Positions 46,880 to 56,525 of a stretch of DNA of 64,000 nt are shown one piece after another. The stretch's first letter is position 1. Each line of letters opens with the position of its first letter. This DNA comes from Bacteroidetes bacterium SW_9_63_38 (GTDB taxonomy: Bacteria; Bacteroidota; Rhodothermia; Rhodothermales; Salinibacteraceae). Where the stretch lies: positions 1-64,000 of the forward strand of contig PXUA01000011.1 in NCBI GenBank assembly GCA_003022435.1. The letters run 5' to 3'. The translations under genes were made by a program, and so were the position numbers. A model generated the notes under the pieces. The model worked only from the letters and a program-made list of their open reading frames with translations, was not told the DNA's origin and did not search any database.

Positions 46880-49462
46880 TTACGCCGCCCCCTCCTGAGC
46901 AGACGGCTCAGCGTCTGGAAGATTCCCCGGCGCTACGTCCGCGTCTTCCAACCACTGAAAGAGCGCCGGCAGAAAGACGAGCGCCGCCAGCAGGGTCGTG
47001 CCGAACCCGACGACGGCCAGCGTCCCGATGGAGTTCAGACCCGGGTGAAAACTCAACACCAGTCCCCCGAAGCCTACCGCCGTGGTGAGGTTGCCGATGA
47101 ACACGTGCTCGCCCGTGGAGCGGAGGACCGTCCCAATCGATCCGTGTCCCTCCTCCCGGTACCGATGCACCATGTGTACGCCGTCATCGTTGCCGATTCC
47201 CAGGAGGGCCGGCAGCACGATCATGTTGTAGAAGTTGACCATCAGGCCGAACACCTCCATCAGGAGCAGCATCCAGAGAATGCCCACGACGAGGGGGATC
47301 AGGGCCATCAGTGCCCACCGCATGTCCCGGAAGTGAAGCAGCATCAGGAGCGCGACGACAAGAAACACCCCGCCGATCATCCAGGGGGCCTCGCGCTGTA
47401 GAATCATAAGCATCTCGGCCGCCACGATCTGCGTCGATCCGGCGTGGTACGTGTCTCCGTCCTCGGTCGTGACCGTACCGACATCCTTGGCAAACGCAAT
47501 CGACTTTCGCCCGTCCGACACCCCCACGGAGGGATACACAATGACGAACTGCCCGAGGTCGCCGTCCTTCGTCGTGTACTCCTCTCGCAGAAACTCCGGC
47601 ACCTGGTCGAGCGAGATCGGCGCGCGCGTCTGCGACCCACGACGCAGTTTCTGCATCCCCTCGGAGGTGTCATCCTTCAGGAACCGGTTCTCCGTCGCCG
47701 TCTGCTGGATTTCGGCGATGCGCCTCAGCTTGCGCTGCTGGGCGGTGTCGGCCACCGGAAACCGCTCCTGCAGGCTTTCGACGGCGAGAATCGTCGGCGA
47801 GGTCGTGTCGGTTCGCATCTTTGTTCGCAATGCTTGCACAATCTCCGGCACGTCCTCCTGGCTGTCGGCGACAATGTAGGCCGGATTGTCTCGATCCTGT
47901 CCGCCGGTACTGGTACGCCCGACGTACTGGGACTTCTCATCGTACTCCGTGAACGCCGGCTCCAGCGCCCCGAAATCATACTGAAACTGGACCCGGGGCA
48001 GGAACGCAAGAGCCGCCACGAGGGCGATGCCACTGCCGACGACAACGGTCCGCGCTCCGGGAAACCGCCCCCCGACCCGCGAGCCCTCGGCCTCCGGCTC
48101 CATGCCCGGGGCCGACTCCAAATCGAGAAGACGGATGCGTTCGAAGAGCGCGAGCAGGGCCGGCATCACGATGACCGTCGCCAGAAATGCGAATATAACC
48201 CCTGTCCCCGCAACGGCCCCAAATTCACTGAAGCCCTTGAAGTCCGCAAGGGTGAGCACGTAGAGCGCGACCGCGGTCGTGAGTGCCCCGATGGCAATGG
48301 CCTGCCCGGTGCTCGTAAAGGTCGTATCGACGGCGTCCACGATCGACTGCCCTTGGGCCCGCTCCTCGGCGTACCGCCCGTAGAAGTGAATGCCGTAGTC
48401 GATCCCGAGCCCAAAGAGAATGAGCCCGAGCGTCGAGGTCATGAGGTTCAATTCCCCGAACAGGAGATAGGCCGCCCCGCCCGTCCACGTCAGGCTCATA
48501 AAGAGCGGCAGGCCGATCAGCAAGCCCAGGAAGGGGGCCCGAAGCAGCTCCTGCAGGAGCACCGTTCCGTTGAACGTGCCGCCGGCCCGGGCCCGGTAGG
48601 CCTTGTAGAAGAAGTAGAGAATCACGATGAGGACGACGCACGCCACGCCCACCCCGAACGACCCCGCCACGTCGCTCCGAATCGTCTGCACCTGCACGAG
48701 CTGCCGGTAGAGGCGCCCGGACAGCACCACCTTCATCTCCGGGTGATAGGACGCCGGCTCCATCCGGTCCACGAGGGTTCGGACGTCAGCGTACAGGTTC
48801 TCGATGAACCCGAGATTGGTGTTGCCGCTGGAGGGATAAAACCGAAGGGCCATCGTCGTGCTGTCGCCCGAAATCGGGTACCGCTTCCCGACGACCCGAT
48901 CGTACACCGCCTGCAGTTGTTCAGCGTCGTTCTCGGCCCGAGCCGAATCCGCCTCTTCGTCCTCGTCGATCTCCACGTAGAAGGGATTGGCCTCGCGCCG
49001 GGCCTGCTTCGCCTCCTCGATCTTGTTCTGGAGAACGTCTTCGACCTGGGCCAGCTCCGGATCCGACGCGAAGTAGAGCGCGTTTTCCTGCAGAAACTCC
49101 ACCTCCCGCTTGTACTCGACGCGCCTCAGGTAGGACTGCGTCGAATCGTCGCGCCGCTTCAACGAAAGGGCTTTCGGAATGAAATCCTCCGCGAAGGCCT
49201 TGTTGGCCTCGAACGACGGACTAACGATGGCCACGGCCATGTCCTTTCCACTTCCCCCCCCCAGCGTCTCCTCCAGGGTCTCCAGGGCCTGGACGCTATC
49301 GTAACTGTCCGGGACGAGGTTCGCGATGTCCGTGTCGATCGTCAGGTCCTGCGCCAGGTGCAGCCCCCCGGCCGACAGCAGAACGGCCCCCAACAGGACC
49401 CACACGGCGTGCTGTACGGCCCCGCGGACAACAGGGCGAAGGAGGTCGAAAACGCACTTCAT
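46880..49462 (-). CDS. MMPL/RND-type transporter
   Basis: 860 residues with about 12 membrane helices in two homologous halves. First half: FGLGIDYGIHFYGRYAEERA and ALTTAVALYVLTLADFKGFS; second half: LLGIGNDDGVHMVHRYREEG and NLTTAVGFGGLVLSFHPGL. The periplasmic loops (residues about 50-270 and 520-700) are large. The layout matches hopanoid/lipid exporters of the MMPL class; cargo is probably a lipid or sterol-like compound, without direct proof. The start MKCVFDLLRPVVRG precedes the first helix; the upstream open frame is unlikely. Confidence 0.93.
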   Translation of the reverse strand: MKCVFDLLRPVVRGAVQHAVWVLLGAVLLSAGGLHLAQDLTIDTDIANLVPDSYDSVQALETLEETLGGGSGKDMAVAIVSPSFEANKAFAEDFIPKALSLKRRDDSTQSYLRRVEYKREVEFLQENALYFASDPELAQVEDVLQNKIEEAKQARREANPFYVEIDEDEEADSARAENDAEQLQAVYDRVVGKRYPISGDSTTMALRFYPSSGNTNLGFIENLYADVRTLVDRMEPASYHPEMKVVLSGRLYRQLVQVQTIRSDVAGSFGVGVACVVLIVILYFFYKAYRARAGGTFNGTVLLQELLRAPFLGLLIGLPLFMSLTWTGGAAYLLFGELNLMTSTLGLILFGLGIDYGIHFYGRYAEERAQGQSIVDAVDTTFTSTGQAIAIGALTTAVALYVLTLADFKGFSEFGAVAGTGVIFAFLATVIVMPALLALFERIRLLDLESAPGMEPEAEGSRVGGRFPGARTVVVGSGIALVAALAFLPRVQFQYDFGALEPAFTEYDEKSQYVGRTSTGGQDRDNPAYIVADSQEDVPEIVQALRTKMRTDTTSPTILAVESLQERFPVADTAQQRKLRRIAEIQQTATENRFLKDDTSEGMQKLRRGSQTRAPISLDQVPEFLREEYTTKDGDLGQFVIVYPSVGVSDGRKSIAFAKDVGTVTTEDGDTYHAGSTQIVAAEMLMILQREAPWMIGGVFLVVALLMLLHFRDMRWALMALIPLVVGILWMLLLMEVFGLMVNFYNMIVLPALLGIGNDDGVHMVHRYREEGHGSIGTVLRSTGEHVFIGNLTTAVGFGGLVLSFHPGLNSIGTLAVVGFGTTLLAALVFLPALFQWLEDADVAPGNLPDAEPSAQEGAA

Positions 49463-49591
49463 ACGGACAGAGATCGCTGAGTGAAGAGCCGTGCCCTCGA
49501 TGGCCGCTCCGGTCGGCCCAGAAAGCGGCTCCCTCCAGGACAATGGCAGTTCGTCTCGCGGCGTCGCTATGTCCCCAACCTCCCCCGTTCC

Positions 49592-49695
49592 TACTGATAC
49601 GTGAATGGGTTCTTAAAGACGATTCCGACCAGTAGCGGACCACGGTCCTCCCCGTAGGAGAGAATAAAGTTTACCTACCCGTGCACGGATCAGTA
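49592..49695. repeat. R2 element, reverse orientation
   Basis: TACTGATACGTGAATG at the left and CCCGTGCACGGATCAGTA at the right; the reverse complement reproduces the R2 order TACTGATCCGTGCACGGGTA then GGTAAAC. The interior is short and lacks the GATC hairpins. It sits in the 49463-49879 gap upstream of the MMPL gene; nothing else is recognised there. Confidence 0.85.
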
Positions 49696-49879
49696 AAGCC
49701 GCGGTCAGCAGGGCATTCGTGTCGGCCTGCCCAACGGAGGCGCTCGCTCAATTGGTTCTTTTCCGGAACTGTACCCCGGGGCGTTCCCCTTCATACCGTC
49801 CTCCGCTTTTAATCCACGCCGCCCCTGCCCGACGCAACACTGGGCAGAGGCGTTTCCTTCTGCCAACGCCCCTGGGACC

Positions 49880-50443
49880 ATGCACGCCCAACTGGAGCAG
49901 TACCAGTCCCACTTTTACGACGTGAAGGCGGAGGCCGGTGCCCTCATTGAAGACGCCGATGCCGACCGGCTGCGCACCCCGCCCGACGACGACACGTGGT
50001 CGGTTGCGCAGGTCTTCGACCACCTGAACACGGCCGGCTGGCTGCTCCTCCCGGAGCTGGAGACCGCCATTCGCAACGGGCACGAGCACGGCCCCTACGG
50101 CGAGCCGCCGTTTGAGTATGGAATTGTGAGCCGGTGGTTCGTCCGCTCGATGCAGCCCGCGTCCGGATGGACGTTCACCGCCCCCTCCGTCTTCAAACCC
50201 TCCCCACCCGAGACACTGTACCCCCAAGAGGCTCTTGAGGAGTTTTGTGCCCTGCAGGACCACCTTGCCGACTGCGTGGCCGAAACCGACGGGCTCGACC
50301 TGCGCCGCATTCGGGTCGGGTCCCCCGCCGTCCCGCTCCTGCGCGTTGGTCTCGGGGCGTGGTTCGAAGCCACCGTCGCCCACGAGCACAGGCACCTGGA
50401 CCAGGCCCGAACGATTCTCGACGCGGTGTCGCCCGCAAGGTAG
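49880..50443 (+). CDS. DinB family protein
   Basis: 187 residues, four-helix bundle expected. The three DinB-type metal histidines can be placed as HLNTAGW (about residue 48) and the HEHRHLDQA pair near the C-terminus. The start MHAQLEQYQSHFYDV is typical. Members are thiol S-transferases or of unknown function; no specific substrate can be named. Not linked to neighbours. Confidence 0.88.
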   Translation: MHAQLEQYQSHFYDVKAEAGALIEDADADRLRTPPDDDTWSVAQVFDHLNTAGWLLLPELETAIRNGHEHGPYGEPPFEYGIVSRWFVRSMQPASGWTFTAPSVFKPSPPETLYPQEALEEFCALQDHLADCVAETDGLDLRRIRVGSPAVPLLRVGLGAWFEATVAHEHRHLDQARTILDAVSPAR

Positions 50444-50667
50444 TAGCCCGTGGGCACAGTGATTGCGGGAATGTTTACCGTCTCGTCCCCCCCTCCTGCT
50501 CGTCCGCGTCCCGCTTCGCCCCCGGAATGTGCGACCACAGCGGTACAACACCTGGTCGGCCCCGTGCCCCCGACAACCGCCCAACGCTGAAGCATCGCAT
50601 TTTTGAGCGCTGGCCGTTACGTTTGCCGACCGGCACCGCCCTTTTTCCGCCACACTCGTTCTGCACC

Positions 50668-51231
50668 ATGCCTGCCATCTGCGTCTACTGCTCGTCCAGC
50701 GACGCCATTGCCGACGTCTACCCGCCCGTGGCCGATGCCCTGGGGCGCAAGATTGCTCAGCGCGGCCACACGCTCGTGTACGGGGGCGGGGCTGTCGGCC
50801 TGATGGGCGTGCTCGCCCACGCGGCCCATGAGGAGGGCGGTGCCGTGACCGGCGTCATTCCCTCCAAGCTTCAGAACCGAGAGGGCATTGCCTACAACGC
50901 CGACGAGCTCATCGTGACCGACACGATGCGAGAGCGCAAGGGCATCATGTTTCGGCAGTCCGACGCATTTATCGTGCTGCCGGGCGGATACGGCACCCTG
51001 GAAGAGTTCATGGAGGTGCTCACCCTCAAGCAACTGGGCTACCACGACCACCCGATTGTCATCCTGAACGTCGACGGCTTCTACGACACCCTGCTCTCGT
51101 TCTTCGAGGAACTGCGCGAGGGGCAGTTTGCCCGCGAGGCCATTACGGACCTCGTGCACGTCGTGGCCGCCCCCGACGAGGCCCTGGACCGCATCGAACA
51201 GGTCGCCGCGCAGGACGGCACGTTGTCGTAA
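50668..51231 (+). CDS. LOG family protein (TIGR00730), cytokinin riboside 5'-monophosphate phosphoribohydrolase-like
   Basis: 187 residues. MRERKGIMFRQSDAFIVLPG contains the arginine/lysine region and PGGYGTLEE at 105-113 is the LOG signature. YGGGAVGLMGVLAHAA is the Rossmann-like loop. LOG enzymes split nucleoside 5'-monophosphates into base and ribose phosphate. The bacterial role may be nucleotide clean-up. Standard length and start. The esterase gene begins 43 bases after its stop, so they may be co-transcribed. Confidence 0.93.
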   Translation: MPAICVYCSSSDAIADVYPPVADALGRKIAQRGHTLVYGGGAVGLMGVLAHAAHEEGGAVTGVIPSKLQNREGIAYNADELIVTDTMRERKGIMFRQSDAFIVLPGGYGTLEEFMEVLTLKQLGYHDHPIVILNVDGFYDTLLSFFEELREGQFAREAITDLVHVVAAPDEALDRIEQVAAQDGTLS

Positions 51232-51274
51232 CCCCTTTCCGATTTACGCACTCTCGGACTGCCCTGCGCGCCTG

Positions 51275-51931
51275 ATGCCCGACCCGTCTCTACATACTCT
51301 CTGGGTGGAGCGTACCGCCCGCGTCGCCGCACTGGGCACGCCGTCAACCGCCGCGACACTGTGGATTGTGCTGCACGGCTACGGCCAGCTGGCGGGGGAC
51401 TTCGCGGCGCATTTCGGGGGCCTCGTGACGCCGGCCCGGGCCGTGGTGGCGCCGGAAGCCCTCTCCCGCTTCTACGTCGACGGCCTGGAGACACACGAGA
51501 AGGTGGGTGCTTCCTGGATGACGCGCGCGGCCCGTGAGCACGAAATCACCGACTACGTCGCCTACCTCGACCGGGTCGTGGCCACGCTCCCGGACGACGA
51601 CTCATCCCCCTCCATTCGGGTGCTCGGCTTCTCCCAGGGCGCGGCCACGGCCAGCCGGTGGGCCGTGCTCGGGGATACGGTGATCGACCGCCTCGTCCTC
51701 TGGGGCGGCGCCCCGGCCCACGACCTCGACCTGAACACGCACGCGGAGCTTCTTCGTAACATGGATCTAACCGTAGTCGCGGGCACCGACGACCCGTACG
51801 TACCGCCCGAGCGGCGGGCGGCCCTCCAGCAACACCTTGCGGCACACGAAATTCCGGTGTCCATCCAGACGTTTGACGGCGGACACGAGATGGAGGACGA
51901 CATGCTGCGGCAGATTGTCTCGGCCGGCTGA
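51275..51931 (+). CDS. alpha/beta hydrolase, phospholipase/carboxylesterase type
   Basis: 218 residues. Nucleophile S120 in GFSQG, acid D172 or D173 in GTDDPYVP, histidine H204 in GGHEM. HGYGQLAGDF forms the oxyanion side. The length and ordering match the small carboxylesterase/YpfH class, which cleave short acyl esters. Natural substrate unknown. The frame is open upstream because it overlaps the LOG gene in another frame. Confidence 0.88.
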   Translation: MPDPSLHTLWVERTARVAALGTPSTAATLWIVLHGYGQLAGDFAAHFGGLVTPARAVVAPEALSRFYVDGLETHEKVGASWMTRAAREHEITDYVAYLDRVVATLPDDDSSPSIRVLGFSQGAATASRWAVLGDTVIDRLVLWGGAPAHDLDLNTHAELLRNMDLTVVAGTDDPYVPPERRAALQQHLAAHEIPVSIQTFDGGHEMEDDMLRQIVSAG

Positions 51932-52109
51932 GCCCTCCCTCTTCCATCGGACTGGCCTCCGGGATATTTGGCGTAGCGCGCGGCCCGCGTACATCCCATC
52001 TGGTAATACGTGCGCACCATGTCCATCCCGACGATGTCTTCCTACGTGCGGTAGGTCTCCGGTCGATCCCCGAGGGCCTCCACTGTCTCTTTGGCAACCG
52101 ATTCATTCT

Positions 52110-52246
52110 TGCTGATCCGTGCACAGGTAGGTAAACCGCATTTCCCGTTTGGGAAGGAGATCCCAGATCTCAGGAATCCCAGATTCCTTGGACCGTGGTA
52201 TGCTCCCAATCGGAATCGTCTTCAGGAATCCATTCACGTATCAGTA
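52110..52246. repeat. R2 element, 137 bp
   Basis: GCTGATCCGTGCACAGGTAG at the left and CACGTATCAGTA at the right. Inside are two short hairpins, GAGATC-CCA-GATCTC and GGAATC-CCA-GATTCC, with the same ATC/GAT core as the hairpins of the other copies but different outer pairs. It lies in the 51932-52434 gap; no gene is supported. Confidence 0.9.
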
Positions 52247-52434
52247 AAGTCACCCCGCCCTTCCGCGCAGGGCATCCTCTGATGACCTCGTGACCCCCCA
52301 GTGCGGAAGCAGTTCGTCCTTACAAGGCTGTGCCCTGCTCTCCTGCTCGCCGGACTGATATCGGTAGGCCTCTGGACATTCCAAAAGTTAACGTCGTATT
52401 CCGGCGTCATGCGCAGGTGGTCGTTAGGGACCGT

Positions 52435-53442
52435 CTACTCCTCAACCGGTCCGGCGGTGTTGGACGTCGTCTCCACGCGTCGGGGATGTCGCTGCTCCTC
52501 GATCAGGCGCGTCCAGACCCGCTCGGCAAACTTTTCGAACGGCGCCTTCTGGTGCAGCCAACCGAAGTGGAGGACGTACGGCGTGAACTCGACGTACTCG
52601 CCCATGCGCGGCATCTGCTCAGCCAGCCCCAACAGTGTGTCGCGGAGGCGGGCATTCGGGAGGCCGCGGAGGCTGTAGACGAACGGGGAGGTGTAGAAGC
52701 GATAGGTGACCTCCGTGAAGGCCGAGTCGTGGTCGACGAGGGCGTCGATATAGTCGAGCTGCGGACTATTGCGCCCTTGCAGCCACGGAAAGACGTGCAG
52801 GCCGAGTTCGCTCATCGCCATCGCGAGGCTCCATTCACACGTTTCCTCGGAGCGGCCCTCTTCGAGACGACTCCGGAAGTGGGTGTCATCGGACTGCGCG
52901 AGAAAGTCGGCGGCACGGTCCACGACCTCCCGCGTCGTGGCGTCGTCCCGGGCGTAAATCATCCCCGCCTGCACCCGCGGTAGGTGCGTGAGGCCAAACC
53001 GGCAGAGCGTACGCTGCCGGCGGCGCAGAAGCACGTCGACGAGCACCCCAAGCCCTTTCGGCCCCCCAAAGAAATGATCGGCATTCTGGAGCCCTGTGGC
53101 CGTAAACGGAAACGCCGCGAACTGGTGCCAGAGCGGATCCGGATCGCGGCACCAGATCATGTCGGCGTCGACAAATAGGCTTCGGTCGAACGGCTTGAAC
53201 TGACCGAGGTGGTGTTTGAACCCGACGATCGACTGGTGCTCCGCGGGCAGCGCCTCGATCTCCTCAAAGACGGAGTCGAGCCGATTCTGCTCCAGGACCT
53301 CTCGATGCGATTCCGGACAGAACAAGGCCACGGGCCGGTCGGCATCGTGCCGACGCAGGGTGTGGACCGACGCCACAGCATGCTTGACGTAGCGGGGGGG
53401 GCCGTAGGTGTGGAGGACATAGCCCTCTTGCGGCGTCTCCAT
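52435..53442 (-). CDS. GT8-like glycosyltransferase
   Basis: 335 residues. VLHTYGPPRYVKHAVASVHT at the N-terminus and SLFVDADMIWCRDPDPLWH with the DAD metal motif fit a GT-A retaining transferase of the GT8/nucleotide-diphospho-sugar type. The C-terminal half (RVQAGMIYARDDATTREVV, TPYVLHFGWLHQKAPF) includes the late HxxW segment usual for substrate closure. The acceptor is unknown; the location at the edge of a surface-sulfation region suggests glycan work. Confidence 0.7.
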   Translation of the reverse strand: METPQEGYVLHTYGPPRYVKHAVASVHTLRRHDADRPVALFCPESHREVLEQNRLDSVFEEIEALPAEHQSIVGFKHHLGQFKPFDRSLFVDADMIWCRDPDPLWHQFAAFPFTATGLQNADHFFGGPKGLGVLVDVLLRRRQRTLCRFGLTHLPRVQAGMIYARDDATTREVVDRAADFLAQSDDTHFRSRLEEGRSEETCEWSLAMAMSELGLHVFPWLQGRNSPQLDYIDALVDHDSAFTEVTYRFYTSPFVYSLRGLPNARLRDTLLGLAEQMPRMGEYVEFTPYVLHFGWLHQKAPFEKFAERVWTRLIEEQRHPRRVETTSNTAGPVEE

Positions 53443-53620
53443 CGGGCGGGAAGGGTGATCGGTCGGACAGCGTGCTCCTTTCAAACCTGCAGATGCGCAA
53501 TTGGTCCGCACTCGTGGCTCCCCGATCAGGCGAGCGCCCGCGGCTCACGAGCCCCCGACGCAAGAAGATGTAAGTCAGCCCCTCGGCTCAGCCCGCCTTC
53601 ACCACGGGCCCACCTCTCAA

Positions 53621-54349
53621 TCACTTCGCACGGTGGGGGGACAGAGATGTGATGTCGTCAACATCGACCTTGGACTCATCCCCTGTCGTGTCCGAATCGC
53701 CCGACAGGGTAATCGACGCGGGCTTGTTGGGCGGATCGTCGCCGAATACCTGCCGGTAGTCCTCAGCCACATTCCGCGTTTCTGTTTTCCAGCTTCCAGT
53801 ACCGGGCTCCTGGGCCGACTCCACCACGATCACTTTCAGCGGCCCAAAGGAAACGGTGGTTCCAACTGGAAGAGACGAACTATACGTGTACTTGATGCTC
53901 TTCGGACGGCCTAGCCAGTCGGTGCCGAAGGTCACGTAGACGGCCCCACCAGTGTCGTTTTCCTCTTTCTCACTCGCACCCTCCGGAAGATGCGGCGCCC
54001 GCCACCGCCACTTCAGACGCGGACGCTTCTTCAGATTCCAGTCGAATTCTTTCCCGTTGCGCTGGGAAAAGCGAATATACTCTCCGTTCGTGTACAGGCG
54101 CACAAATTGGTTTCCCTCTTCTTCCAACACCTCAAACTGCTCTCCGTCTTTCAACCCCTCTCTCGCCGGACGCACGTCATCTTCCCCATTTACCCGAAAC
54201 CATTGCTCCGGTACGCTCCCGACCTCATACTGCTCGAAGTCCTCCACAACGGACGCAGACTGCTCCCAAAGCGCCCCCCCCCCATACGCTCCCAACTCAA
54301 GCATCATGAGGACCCCTCCCAATAAGGTGTACGCGACAAATCGGCTCAT
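53621..54349 (-). CDS. DUF3047 domain protein, exported
   Basis: 242 residues. N-terminal hydrophobic leader MSRFVAYTLLGGVLMMLELG, then a jelly-roll-like domain with LKKRPRLKWRWRAPHLPEGA, AVYVTFGTDWLGRPKSIKYT and a final RNVAEDYRQVFGDDPP, the DUF3047 blocks. The domain resembles carbohydrate-binding folds; no enzymatic residues stand out. Function not known. It is upstream of the GT8-like gene on the same strand, and next to repeat-rich DNA. Confidence 0.8.
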   Translation of the reverse strand: MSRFVAYTLLGGVLMMLELGAYGGGALWEQSASVVEDFEQYEVGSVPEQWFRVNGEDDVRPAREGLKDGEQFEVLEEEGNQFVRLYTNGEYIRFSQRNGKEFDWNLKKRPRLKWRWRAPHLPEGASEKEENDTGGAVYVTFGTDWLGRPKSIKYTYSSSLPVGTTVSFGPLKVIVVESAQEPGTGSWKTETRNVAEDYRQVFGDDPPNKPASITLSGDSDTTGDESKVDVDDITSLSPHRAK

Positions 54350-54438
54350 ATTGATGTGCCTTGACTTGCAAATCTAGCTCTTCCGGGGGCGCTTCCGTAC
54401 CGCCTCCTTTCTGATGTCCTGTCGACCGACGGCGAACC

Positions 54439-54638
54439 TACTAATCCGTTCACGGGGGGGTAAACAGTTCTCTCCGTGTGAAGAGATCAGCCGGACTCGT
54501 CCGGCAAGATCTTGGGGATCTGAGATCCCCTGAATCCCAGATTGCTGGAAATCCTAGATTGCTGGGAATCTTAGATTCACGGGACCGTGTTGTGTTATCA
54601 GCAGAGATCGTGTTTGGACACCCACTCACGTATCAGTA
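54439..54638. repeat. R2 element, 200 bp, full length
   Basis: TACTAATCCGTTCACG at the left and CACGTATCAGTA at the right. The interior shows the palindrome GCCGGAC-TC-GTCCGGC (54490-54505), the hairpin GGGGATC-TGA-GATCCCC, and direct repeats GATTGCTGG-AATCCTA. This is the most complete uninterrupted copy in the window. Confidence 0.9.
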
Positions 54639-54751
54639 AGTGGTTCTCCACAGCTCAACTGCACACTCGCGGCAGGACTGTAGCCGTTTTCAGAACCGTG
54701 GAGGTAACACAACCCGTTTATCTCTGAGCCTATACGCCTCTGTACTAATTC

Positions 54752-55783
54752 ATGCGAATCAGGGGTTGAGAGCGAGAAGGAGCATCGCAGCGGCGAGCCG
54801 ACCGAAGGCATGAACGAGAAGCCCCTGATAGGAGCGTACCTTCGAGGCCTTCTGAATGCCAGTTTTCTCGTTGATCCAGTTGAACAGGGACTCGATGCAG
54901 GCAAACTCGTTTGCCACTGGCGCATGCGGCTTACAGCCTTTTGGAGGTTCTCCTTCTGAGGGTATCTGCCGCGGAGAGCGTCTTCTGTCCTTTGTTCTTC
55001 TTGACCGGCGTTAGCAAATTGAGGTCTTGATCTTCGGCAAGCTGTTCTTTGAGGGGACCGTCACAGTAGGCCTTGTCTCCACAGAGAACTCCGCCCTCGA
55101 TGGTCGGCAAAACGCGTCGGGGGATTGCACACAATAGCCCCGAAGGTCGTTTTCGCTTCCCGGCGTCAGTCCGGCCTGCTGCAAAAGAGGGAGTGTCCCA
55201 CTTCTTTCCCAGGCGACAACGTGCAGCTCCACACCGTGAAAGAAGGTGTTTTTCGAGGAGCAATAGCCAACTGAGGCCAGCCGATCGGAGGCGACCATTG
55301 CCTGGGAGGCCCGCGGCCCCTCCGCGAGCATAATTGGCATTGAGTCGGCGATTCGGACCACCTCTTCTTGGGTCTTTCGGCAACTGATTTCGGAGAGGGC
55401 CTCCTGGACAAGGGGCGCAAAGACGGCGCTCAGCCGATTCAGGCGCCGATCGTAGCTTTGATATGAGGGGGGATCCGGGAACCAGTCCGAAAAGTGATCT
55501 TCCGCGTACTCGTGAATCTCGCTTGTGGGGGATCGCTTCTTGATCAGCCCAAACACATAAATGGTCAGCACCTCCTCGTCGGTAAAGTCCGGATCGGCGT
55601 TGTTGCTCTGCCGTTGCGCGGCCGCAGCGAGTCGTCCCCGGTATCGCTGGCAGATGAACAGGTAGATCCGAATAAGCGTAGAGGCAGCGTCCATGTCGCC
55701 AAGGGCGGCCCGTTAAAGATGTTGGACGCATCTTCTTTCAAGCCGCCTGCGGCGACGTGGTTTTTCAACCCCTGATTGGCATA
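54752..55783 (-). mobile_element. insertion sequence (about 1.03 kb) inserted into an R2 repeat
   Basis: The ends are an imperfect inverted repeat: ATGCGAATCAGGGGTTGA on the left and the reverse complement of ATGCCAATCAGGGGTTGA on the right. AATTC lies directly outside both ends (54747-54751 and 55784-55788) and looks like a 5-bp target duplication. Joining the flanks restores the R2 end TACTAATTCATGCACAGATA. One decayed DDE transposase gene is inside. Confidence 0.88.
54759..55694 (-). pseudogene. DDE-type transposase, IS982/IS4-like, frameshifted
   Basis: The first 180 codons, from MDAASTLIRIYLFICQRYRG, are intact: DEEVLTIYVFGLIKKRSP, SYDRRLNRLSAVFAPLV, RIADSMPIMLAEG (first catalytic aspartate) and FFHGVELHVVAWERSG. 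The frame then shifts twice. GVLCGDKAYCDGPLKEQL and later ANEFACIESLFNWINEKTGI then HAFGRLAAAMLLLALNP are in other frames, ending at 54759. The order is that of a roughly 310-residue DDE transposase. Non-functional as it stands. Confidence 0.85.
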
Positions 55784-56279
55784 ATTCATGCACAGATAGA
55801 TAAACTACATTCTCCGTCTGGAGATGGAGATCAGCCGGACTCGTCCGGCAAGATCCTGGGGATCTGAGATCCCCTGAATCCTAGATTGCTGGGAATCCTA
55901 GATTGCTGGGAATCCTAGATTCCCGGGACCGTGGATGCTCCCAGTCGGACTCGTCTTTTCCGATCTCAGATCGACTTAATCTGAGATCGGTGAAACCCCA
56001 CTTCCGTATCAGTGGAACGACTCAGGACTCTTCACGACACCAGCAAGACATGGGGAGAGGAGCACATTTCTTCACAGGCCGAACCCGGTCGACCTGATTT
56101 TTTCCTTCCCCCCGATTCTCGTTTTCCCCCCTCCCGACCTCAACATTCGCGCTCCTTTCAATCACGTAAGTTTCATTTTCTCTCGTCCGACTTTCCGAAT
56201 GCTCGGTGCTACCTTCACGTAGGTGTTAGTACCAATGCATGTCGTATCTCATATTAACAGTTACTCTTTTTGCCCTGGC

Positions 56280-56525
56280 ATGACGCAGCTTCTCCGATTA
56301 CTTCCCTGCCTCACTCTCCTGGCACTTACGTTTGCTATCAGCCCTGAGGTCGCACACGCGTACGGGGGCCCTGGGAGTGTAATTTCAGGAATCGGCACAT
56401 TTCTCGCTCTCGTTGCGGCCCTGCTCGCCTCTGTGTTTGGCTTCCTCTGGTTTCCGCTCAAGCGGCTCTACAAGAAGATGACCGGCGACGAGGAGGAGCA
56501 GCAGGAAACACCTGCCAGCCAATGA
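56280..56525 (+). CDS. small membrane protein of the sulfotransferase cluster (A)
   Basis: 81 residues. Leader MTQLLRLLPCLTLLALTF with cleavage near AHAYG, then AYGGPGSVISGIGTFLALVA, a second hydrophobic run to FLWFPLKRLYKKMTG and an acidic tail. The pattern of a Y-x-GPG start followed by a glycine-rich membrane segment and a basic end is one I recall from small proteins encoded beside sulfotransferase or alkaline-phosphatase-like genes; function unknown. Its stop overlaps the start of the next gene (ATGA at 56522), so they are translationally coupled. Confidence 0.75.
   Translation: MTQLLRLLPCLTLLALTFAISPEVAHAYGGPGSVISGIGTFLALVAALLASVFGFLWFPLKRLYKKMTGDEEEQQETPASQ

Larger units (their letters stand above)
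54743..56013. repeat. R2 element interrupted by the insertion sequence
   Basis: The left end is TACTAATTC at 54743-54751; the remainder resumes at 55789 with ATGCACAGATAGATAAAC and runs to CCGTATCAGT at 56013. The interior has CCGGACTCGTCCGG, GGGGATCTGAGATCCCC, three GGGAATCCTAGATTGCT-like units, and ATCTCAGAT/ATCTGAGAT. Without the insertion it is about 235 bp. The 56014-56279 stretch after it holds no gene. Confidence 0.85.

Noticed and set aside
47444-49480. 678-codon plus-strand open frame opposite the MMPL gene
   Set aside because: Same artefact: high GC at codon position 3 removes stops from the complementary strand. The minus frame has 12 membrane helices and conserved MMPL motifs.
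52301-52983. Plus-strand open frames over the GT8-like gene
   Set aside because: Shadows without motifs; the minus frame has the DAD motif and a coherent GT-A layout.
54439-54638. R2 as an integron attC site or tRNA-like gene
   Set aside because: No integrase or cassette arrangement, no attC core sites, and no cloverleaf with T-loop consensus.
54650-55783. Active transposase
   Set aside because: The DDE gene is broken by at least two frameshifts, so the IS is not autonomous as sequenced.
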